Positions 32,811 to 39,949 of a stretch of DNA of 39,949 nt are shown here, in pieces. Made by a program: the position numbers and the translations under genes. Below the pieces are notes generated by a model that had not been told where the DNA came from, did not search any database, and saw nothing but the letters and a program-made list of their open reading frames with translations. The first letter of the stretch is position 1. Every line of letters begins with the position of its first letter. Source of the stretch: Conexibacter sp. (GTDB lineage Bacteria > Actinomycetota > Thermoleophilia > Solirubrobacterales > Solirubrobacteraceae); contig JAOPZA010000237.1 in the NCBI GenBank assembly GCA_025964325.1, positions 1 through 39,949 on the forward strand. The letters are read 5' to 3'.

Positions 32811-34355
32811 ATGACTGAGAACGAGACCTCACCCGCTCCCAAGGACAGCCGCCCCTACGTCGTGCTCGGCGGCGGCCCCGCAGGACTGACGGCCGGCTAC
32901 CTGCTGGCCAAGCGCGGCGAGAAGGTCATCGTGCTCGAGGCCAGCGACCAGGTCGGCGGCATCGCCCGCACCGAGACCCGCGAGGGCCCGGACGGCACCT
33001 ACCGCTTCGACCTCGGCGGCCACCGCTTCTTCACGAAGGTCAGAGAGGTCGACGACCTCTGGCACGAGATCATGCGCGAGGAGTTCCTGCTGCGGCCGCG
33101 CATGTCGCGCATCTACTGGAACCGCAAGTTCCTCAATTATCCGCTCGAGGGCATGGACGTGGTCAGAAAGCTCGGCCCCGTCGACCTGACGAAGGCCGGC
33201 CTGTCCTACCTCTGGGCGGTCATCAAGACGAAGGTCCGCCCGCAGCGCGAGGACACGTTCGAGCAGTGGGTCTCGAACCGCTTCGGCAGATACCTCTTCA
33301 ACCAGTTCTTCAAGACCTACACCGAGAAGGTCTGGGGCGTCTCGACCTCGGAGCTGCGCGCCGACTGGGCGGCGCAGCGGATCAAGGGCCTGTCCTTCTT
33401 CGCCGCCGCCAAGTCGGCCTTCTTCGGCAACAAGGGCGACGAGATCAGAAGCCTGATCGGCGAGTTCCACTACCCGCGCTTCGGCCCCGGGCAGATGTGG
33501 GAGCAGATGCAGTCCGACATCAACGAGAACGGCGGCGAGGTGCGGATGAACGCGCCCGTCACGAAGATCGAGCTCGAGGACGGCAAGGTCGCGCGCGTGA
33601 TCGCCGCCGGCGAGACGATCGAGGCGAAGGCCGTGATCTCGTCCCTGCCGCTCTCCGCGACGACGAAGATGGCCTCGCCGGAGGCGCCGGTCGAGGTGCG
33701 CGACGCCGGTCGCGGCCTGCGCTACCGCGACTTCCTCACCGTCTCGCTCGTGATCGACGGCGAGGACCTCTTCCCCGACAACTGGATCTACATCCACGAG
33801 CCGGGCGTCCGTGTCGGCCGGATCCAGAACTTCCGCTCCTGGAGCCCGTGGATGGTCCCCAACGACCACGAGGCGAGCATCGGGCTCGAGTACTTCTGCT
33901 TCGCCGGCGACGACCTCTGGAACATGGCCGACGACGACCTCGTCGAGCTCGCGAAGCGGGAGCTGGGGCAGATGGGCCTCGGGGACCCCTCGAAGGTCAA
34001 GCGCGGCTTCGCCGTGCGCGTCGACAAGGCCTATCCGGTCTACGACGCCGACTACGCGCAGAACCTCGAGGTGATCCGCGACTGGCTCGGCGGCATCCCG
34101 AACCTCGTGCAGGTCGGCCGCAACGGCCTGCATCGCTACAACAACTCCGATCACTCGATGCTGACCGCGATGCGCGCGGTCGAGAACCTCGTCGACGGCG
34201 CCGGTCATGACATCTGGGCCGTCAACGCCGAGAGCGAGTACCACGAAGAGGACGGGAGCGCCAACGGCGATCGCAACGCCGCGAACCCGTACCCGTACAA
34301 GGACGCGCCCCCGGAGACGGCGGCGGAGAGAGCGGCCGCGGCGACCAAGCCGTAG
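32811..34355 (+). CDS. FAD-dependent oxidoreductase, UDP-galactopyranose-mutase/amine-oxidase-like
   Basis: This 514-residue flavoprotein begins with a dinucleotide-binding fold, YVVLGGGPAGLTAGYLLAKR, and the ribose-binding Glu in VIVLEASDQVGG. FDLGGHRFFTKVREVDDLWH is close to the GGHRFF/GAHIFH motif of UDP-galactopyranose mutase and protoporphyrinogen-oxidase-like proteins of polysaccharide loci. The C-terminal FAD segment is VQVGRNGLHRYNNSDHSMLT. It most likely catalyses a redox or mutase step on a nucleotide sugar or lipid-linked sugar; a true mutase cannot be claimed without the active-site Arg pair being aligned. The acidic, hydrophilic tail of about 50 residues looks disordered. It starts 26 nt after the GT-C gene. 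The ribosome binding site is weak (GGAT). Confidence 0.85.
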   Translation: MTENETSPAPKDSRPYVVLGGGPAGLTAGYLLAKRGEKVIVLEASDQVGGIARTETREGPDGTYRFDLGGHRFFTKVREVDDLWHEIMREEFLLRPRMSRIYWNRKFLNYPLEGMDVVRKLGPVDLTKAGLSYLWAVIKTKVRPQREDTFEQWVSNRFGRYLFNQFFKTYTEKVWGVSTSELRADWAAQRIKGLSFFAAAKSAFFGNKGDEIRSLIGEFHYPRFGPGQMWEQMQSDINENGGEVRMNAPVTKIELEDGKVARVIAAGETIEAKAVISSLPLSATTKMASPEAPVEVRDAGRGLRYRDFLTVSLVIDGEDLFPDNWIYIHEPGVRVGRIQNFRSWSPWMVPNDHEASIGLEYFCFAGDDLWNMADDDLVELAKRELGQMGLGDPSKVKRGFAVRVDKAYPVYDADYAQNLEVIRDWLGGIPNLVQVGRNGLHRYNNSDHSMLTAMRAVENLVDGAGHDIWAVNAESEYHEEDGSANGDRNAANPYPYKDAPPETAAERAAAATKP

Positions 34356-34375
34356 CACCGAGGGCGCGGGTCCAC

Positions 34376-34381
34376 TAGGCT
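34376..34381 (+). promoter_or_regulatory. -10 box, leaderless start
   Basis: TAGGCT lies 6 nt before the ATG at 34388, the same sequence and spacing as at 2348-2353. Confidence 0.5.
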
Positions 34382-34387
34382 CGCGCC

Positions 34388-34810
34388 ATGAGCCGCCTCG
34401 CAGCGTTGATCGTCGTCTTGGCGCTCGCCGCGACACCCGCGGCGGCGCTCGCCCTGGACAGCAATCCGTTCCTCCCGCAGGGAACGCCGCAGCAGCAGCC
34501 GGCACCGGCGCAGCCGGCCCCGGCGCCGCCGCCGTCCAGCAACGGCAACGGCGGCGGCCTCGGCAACAGCGGCGCGGCCCTCCTCGGCATCGCCGGCGCG
34601 CTCGTCGTCGTCGGCATCGGCCTCCTGATCGCCCGCGACGCGCGCAAGAGCACGCCGAAGCGCAGACGCGTCCACAGCGCGATCACGAACCCGGACGCCG
34701 ACGCCCGCCGCACGCCCGGCGCACGTGGTCGCGCGACACGCGCTCCGGCGAAGCGGCGCAAGCCGAGTCCGGCGGAGCGGCGGCGGCGCAAGCGCGGCCG
34801 CGCGCGCTGA
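34388..34810 (+). CDS. Small anchored protein with signal peptide and basic tail
   Basis: A 140-residue protein: signal peptide (MSRLAALIVVLALAATPAAA), a Pro/Gln-rich segment (PQGTPQQQPAPAQPAPAPPP), a Gly/Asn linker, one membrane helix (AALLGIAGALVVVGIGLLIA) and a strongly basic cytoplasmic tail (KRRKPSPAERRRRKRGRAR). The layout resembles many small actinobacterial surface proteins with the N-terminus outside. No family is recognised. Leaderless start at 34388, supported by TAGGCT. The last base of its stop codon is the first base of the reading frame that encodes a chemoreceptor-like tail, so the two may meet at a rearrangement junction. Confidence 0.75.
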   Translation: MSRLAALIVVLALAATPAAALALDSNPFLPQGTPQQQPAPAQPAPAPPPSSNGNGGGLGNSGAALLGIAGALVVVGIGLLIARDARKSTPKRRRVHSAITNPDADARRTPGARGRATRAPAKRRKPSPAERRRRKRGRAR

Positions 34811-35100
34811 GCGACGCTGCCGCCGCGTCGAGGGTCCGCGAGGCCGTCGAGGACGTCCACGGCCGGATGGCCGAGATCACCGACGCGTTCGACGCGATCG
34901 AGCGCGACGGCGTGCGCGTGCGCGAGGACAGCGGGTCGGTCGCCTCGATCGCCGAGGAGAGGTCGGCCGCGACCGAGCAGGTCTCCGCCTCCACGCAGCA
35001 GACGAGCGCCTCGGCGCAGCAGATCGCGGCGTCCGCTCAGGGGCTCGCACGCACCGCCGAGGAGCTCGAGCGGCTCGCGGCGCGCTTCACGCTCGCCTAG
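34810..35100 (+). pseudogene. Remnant of a methyl-accepting chemotaxis protein C-terminus
   Basis: The frame encodes about 96 residues that match only the very C-terminal helix of a chemoreceptor signalling domain: VHGRMAEITDAFDAIERDG, SVASIAEERSAATEQVSAST, QQTSASAQQIAASAQGLART and AEELERLAARFTLA, with the heptad Ser/Ala/Gln pattern typical of that helix. The sensor, HAMP domain, membrane helices and the conserved hairpin tip are all absent. No start codon with a ribosome binding site is evident (ATG 34867 and GTG 34912 are in frame). I read it as a decayed or truncated chemoreceptor. No other chemotaxis gene is present in the window. Confidence 0.7.
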
Positions 35101-35124
35101 CGCGACGACCTGCGCCGCACCTCG

Positions 35125-35160
35125 CGCCGGCCCCGTGGACGCATCGCCTCGGGGCCGGCG
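35125..35160 (+). terminator. Hairpin downstream of the chemoreceptor remnant
   Basis: CGCCGGCCCCG (35125-35135) pairs perfectly with CGGGGCCGGCG (35150-35160) around a 14-nt loop. No T tract follows. It separates the remnant from the aconitase leader. Confidence 0.5.
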
Positions 35161-35167
35161 TGACACA

Positions 35168-35224
35168 CTCTCCTGTGCATTTCTTGACCGAGACACATTG
35201 ATATTTCGCACTGACACAGGAGAG
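35168..35224 (+). promoter_or_regulatory. Leader of acnA with inverted repeat covering the ribosome binding site
   Basis: CTCTCCTGTG (35168-35177) is the exact reverse complement of CACAGGAGAG (35215-35224), which contains the aconitase ribosome binding site AGGAG. If the transcript starts upstream of 35168, the hairpin would hide that site. TTGACC at 35184-35189 lies in the loop and could be a -35 box, but no matching -10 is clear. TGACACA occurs at 35161-35167 and 35212-35218. Confidence 0.5.
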
Positions 35225-35226
35225 CC

Positions 35227-38049
<2,823 letters not shown>

Positions 38050-38075
38050 CAGCGAGGTGACGCAGGGGCGGTCGT

Positions 38076-38110
38076 GCCCGGTCGCAGCTCGCGATGCGTC
38101 GAGACCGGGC
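38076..38110 (+). terminator. Hairpin after acnA
   Basis: GCCCGGT (38076-38082) pairs with ACCGGGC (38104-38110) around a 21-nt loop, 27 nt after the acnA stop. No T tract is present, so this is a weak call. Confidence 0.35.
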
Positions 38111-38125
38111 GCGCCGCTCGCGCGC

Positions 38126-38131
38126 TAGTGT
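38126..38131 (+). promoter_or_regulatory. -10 box, leaderless start
   Basis: TAGTGT lies 8 nt before the GTG at 38140; no ribosome binding site lies between. Confidence 0.4.
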
Positions 38132-38139
38132 TGGCGGCC

Positions 38140-39198
38140 GTGCCGACGCCCGACCTCCTGCGCAAGCTGCTGACCGCTCCGGGCCCCTCCGGCTACGAGA
38201 CGGCCCCGGCCGCGATCTGGCGCGAGGCCGCGGCGGCCTTCGCCGACGTCGGGGTCGACGAGATCGGCAGTTCGGTCGCGCGCGTCAAGGGCACCGCCGG
38301 CGGCCCGCTGCTCAGCATCGTCAGCCACATCGACGAGATCGGTGTGATCGTCACGCACATCGACGACGACGGCTTCCTGCGCTTCGGCAGCGTCGGCGGC
38401 TGGGACCCGATCATCCTCGTCGGGCAGCGCGTCACGCTGCTCACGCGCGGGGGCGAGATCGACGGCGTCGTCGGCAAGAAGCCGATCCACCTGATGAAGG
38501 AAGACGATCGCAAGCGGGTGCCGGAGCTCAAGGAGCTCCACATCGACATCGGCGCGAAGGACGGCGACGACGCTCGCGCGCGCGCCCGTATCGGCGACGT
38601 CGCCGTGATCGCCGGCGAGCCGCTCGAGCTGCCGAACGACCGCCTCGTCTCGCGCGCGCTCGACAACCGCGTCTCCTGCTACGTCGCGCTCGAGGCGGCG
38701 CGCCGGGTGGCGGAGGCCGGAGGGGCGCCCGGCGACGTCGCCGCGGTCGCCGTCGTGCAGGAGGAGACGACCTTCGCAGGCTCGCGCACCAGCACCTTCT
38801 CGCTCGATCCCGATCTCTCGATCGCGGTCGACGTGACGTTCGCGACCGACCAGCCGAGCGTCGAGCTCGGCGAGCTGACGAAGCACGGCTTCGGCGCCGG
38901 CGTCGTGATCGCGCGGGGGCCGACGCTCAACCCCCGCCTCGTCGACCTGCTGCAGGAGACGGCCGAGGCGGAGGAGATCCCGTTCGTCGTCGCAGCCTCC
39001 TCCGGGCGCGGCACCGGCACCGACGCGGACGCCATCCACCTGACTCGCGGGGGCGTGCCGACCGGCGTCGTCTCGATCCCGCTTCGCTACATGCACTCAC
39101 CGGTCGAGATGGTCCAGCTCGGCGACGTCGAAGCGGCGATCCGCCTGCTGGCCGCGTTCGCGCAGCGGCTCGGCGCCGAGACGTCGTTCGCCCGCTAG
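38140..39198 (+). CDS. M42-family metallopeptidase (glutamyl aminopeptidase/endoglucanase-M-like)
   Basis: This 352-residue enzyme is a di-metal aminopeptidase of the M42 family, which form large cytoplasmic tetrahedral complexes that trim peptides. Metal and catalytic residues are found in order: His/Asp in IVSHIDEIGVIV, Asp in LVSRALDNRVSCYVAL, the Glu pair in AVVQEETTFAGS, Asp in IAVDVTFATDQ and His in LRYMHSPVEMVQL. The N-terminal LLRKLLTAPGPSGYE is the family start. The GTG at 38140 is chosen because it begins three residues before this motif and is preceded by TAGTGT; an upstream GTG at 38074 would run through the acnA terminator-like hairpin. Substrate specificity is unknown. Confidence 0.92.
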   Translation: MPTPDLLRKLLTAPGPSGYETAPAAIWREAAAAFADVGVDEIGSSVARVKGTAGGPLLSIVSHIDEIGVIVTHIDDDGFLRFGSVGGWDPIILVGQRVTLLTRGGEIDGVVGKKPIHLMKEDDRKRVPELKELHIDIGAKDGDDARARARIGDVAVIAGEPLELPNDRLVSRALDNRVSCYVALEAARRVAEAGGAPGDVAAVAVVQEETTFAGSRTSTFSLDPDLSIAVDVTFATDQPSVELGELTKHGFGAGVVIARGPTLNPRLVDLLQETAEAEEIPFVVAASSGRGTGTDADAIHLTRGGVPTGVVSIPLRYMHSPVEMVQLGDVEAAIRLLAAFAQRLGAETSFAR

Positions 39199-39236
39199 CG
39201 CTGAGGATCCCGACGCCGCGACGCGCCCGGTTGGCG

Positions 39237-39242
39237 TAGGCT
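39237..39242 (+). promoter_or_regulatory. -10 box, near-leaderless start
   Basis: TAGGCT lies 11 nt before the ATG at 39254, leaving a leader of only about 4-5 nt. It also ends 2 nt before an in-frame TTG at 39245. Confidence 0.4.
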
Positions 39243-39253
39243 CGTTGGCAGCG

Positions 39254-39937
39254 ATGCTGCTGCTCCTGTTCGACATCGACGGCACCCTCGTGCGGGGCGC
39301 GACGGCGACGCACGCGAGCGCGTTGCGCGCGGCGCTGCGCGAGGTGCATCGGATCGAGCCCGACGACACGCACGTCGACGCCCCCGGCCGCACCGACGGC
39401 GAGATCGCGCGCCTGATCCTGCTCGCGCACGGCGTCGACGCGAAGCGCATCGACGAGCGCGCCGCCGACGTGCGGATCGCCTGCTGCGAGACGTTCGGCC
39501 ACAACTGCCCGCCGGACCTCTCCGACACCGTGATCGAGGGGATCCCCGACCTGCTCGCGGAGCTGGCCACGCGCGAGGAGCTGCGGCTGGCGCTGCTGAC
39601 CGGCAACTACGAGCCGGTCGCGCGGGTCAAGCTGCGGGCTGCGGGCATCGGCCACTTCTTCGCGTCACACGAGGGCGCGTTCGGCTCCGACAGCGAGGAC
39701 CGCGCCGAGCTGCCGGAGATAGCCCGCGCTCGCGCCGGCCGCGACGGCGTGCCGCACCCGCGCGGGCGCACCGTCGTGATCGGCGACACGCCCCGCGACA
39801 TCGCCTGCGCCCGCGCCGACGGCGTCCACTGCCTCGCGATCGCGACCGGCAGCTACGACCCCGAGCAGCTCGCCGGCGCCGACGGCGTCGCGACGACACC
39901 CGCCGAGCTCGTCGTGCTCATCGACCAGCTCCGCTGA
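39254..39937 (+). CDS. HAD-superfamily hydrolase (phosphatase-like)
   Basis: A 227-residue haloacid-dehalogenase-type hydrolase. Motif I is LLLLFDIDGTLVRG with the nucleophilic Asp and the acid/base Asp two residues later; motif II is the Thr in LALLTGNYEP; motif III is near VARVKLRAAGIG; motif IV is VVIGDTPRDIACARADG with the magnesium-binding Asp. A helical cap domain (about residues 16-90, GRTDGEIARLILLAHGVD) places it in subfamily I, as in phosphoglycolate-phosphatase-like enzymes. The ATG at 39254 is preferred over TTG 39245 because motif I then starts within six residues. The substrate cannot be deduced. Only 12 bases of the window remain after its stop. Confidence 0.9.
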   Translation: MLLLLFDIDGTLVRGATATHASALRAALREVHRIEPDDTHVDAPGRTDGEIARLILLAHGVDAKRIDERAADVRIACCETFGHNCPPDLSDTVIEGIPDLLAELATREELRLALLTGNYEPVARVKLRAAGIGHFFASHEGAFGSDSEDRAELPEIARARAGRDGVPHPRGRTVVIGDTPRDIACARADGVHCLAIATGSYDPEQLAGADGVATTPAELVVLIDQLR

Positions 39938-39949
39938 GGTCCCCAGACA

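Noticed and set aside
34207-34809. Extension of the chemoreceptor remnant frame upstream through the small anchored-protein gene
   Set aside because: The frame is open but its sequence there is Arg/Ala/Gly noise; the anchored protein in the other frame has a signal peptide and membrane helix, and the receptor-like sequence begins only at 34810.

Overview
The window is very GC-rich, densely coded bacterial DNA with the codon bias of a high-GC actinobacterium. Long spurious open frames on every strand, paired Ku proteins, sigma-70 promoters read leaderless, a CsbD-like protein, fibronectin-like secreted repeats and paired acyl-CoA dehydrogenases all fit the deep-branching Thermoleophilia (Solirubrobacterales, Conexibacter-like). 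That placement is an inference; there is no rRNA gene here to confirm it. I see no tRNA, rRNA, CRISPR array, insertion sequence or phage module.

Layout. 1-2.7 kb: the C-terminal part of a large LuxR-family regulator, a terminator-like region and a small hypothetical gene. 2.7-4.7 kb (minus): two translationally coupled Ku genes and a small membrane protein. 4.8-10.3 kb: an SGNH hydrolase, then a fatty-acid/acyl-CoA block made of a double-hotdog thioesterase diverging from enoyl-CoA hydratase plus two acyl-CoA dehydrogenases across a palindromic operator-like site, and a GNAT acetyltransferase. 10.4-15.7 kb: a tightly coupled MacAB-like export operon (adaptor, ATPase, permease, membrane-anchored protein, Cys-rich lipoprotein) behind an 11-bp-period direct repeat typical of OmpR/PhoB regulators. 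15.9-17.05 kb: a secreted fibronectin-like protein followed by a chain of hairpins and a strong terminator. 17.1-19.2 kb: a TetR regulator and a DHA2 drug exporter sharing the same operator motif. 19.3-24.1 kb: a small membrane protein, then a minus-strand polyphosphate module (HD-PPK1 fusion and Ppx/GppA) and a CsbD-like protein. 24.15-25.1 kb: a sigma factor with a near-consensus, apparently leaderless promoter. 25.2-34.8 kb: a cell-envelope/glycan region with a holin-like membrane protein, a PHP phosphatase, an O-antigen-ligase-like protein, a lipoprotein, a flippase-like protein, two GT-C glycosyltransferases, a UDP-galactopyranose-mutase-like flavoprotein and a small anchored protein. 34.8-35.1 kb: a chemoreceptor C-terminal remnant. 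35.2-39.9 kb: aconitase, an M42 aminopeptidase and a HAD hydrolase.

The most notable points are: (1) a polyphosphate kinase carrying an N-terminal Mesh1/SpoT-like HD domain, next to a Ppx/GppA that also ends in an HD domain, which suggests a physical link between (p)ppGpp-type and polyphosphate metabolism; (2) a small hairpin element present three times just after genes, with a conserved AGA triloop and CTC/TCG internal loop but sequence-variable, always complementary stems; (3) a matched pair of TetR operators; and (4) a recurring TAGNNT-type -10 box 6-11 nt before start codons without a ribosome binding site, indicating widespread leaderless transcription.
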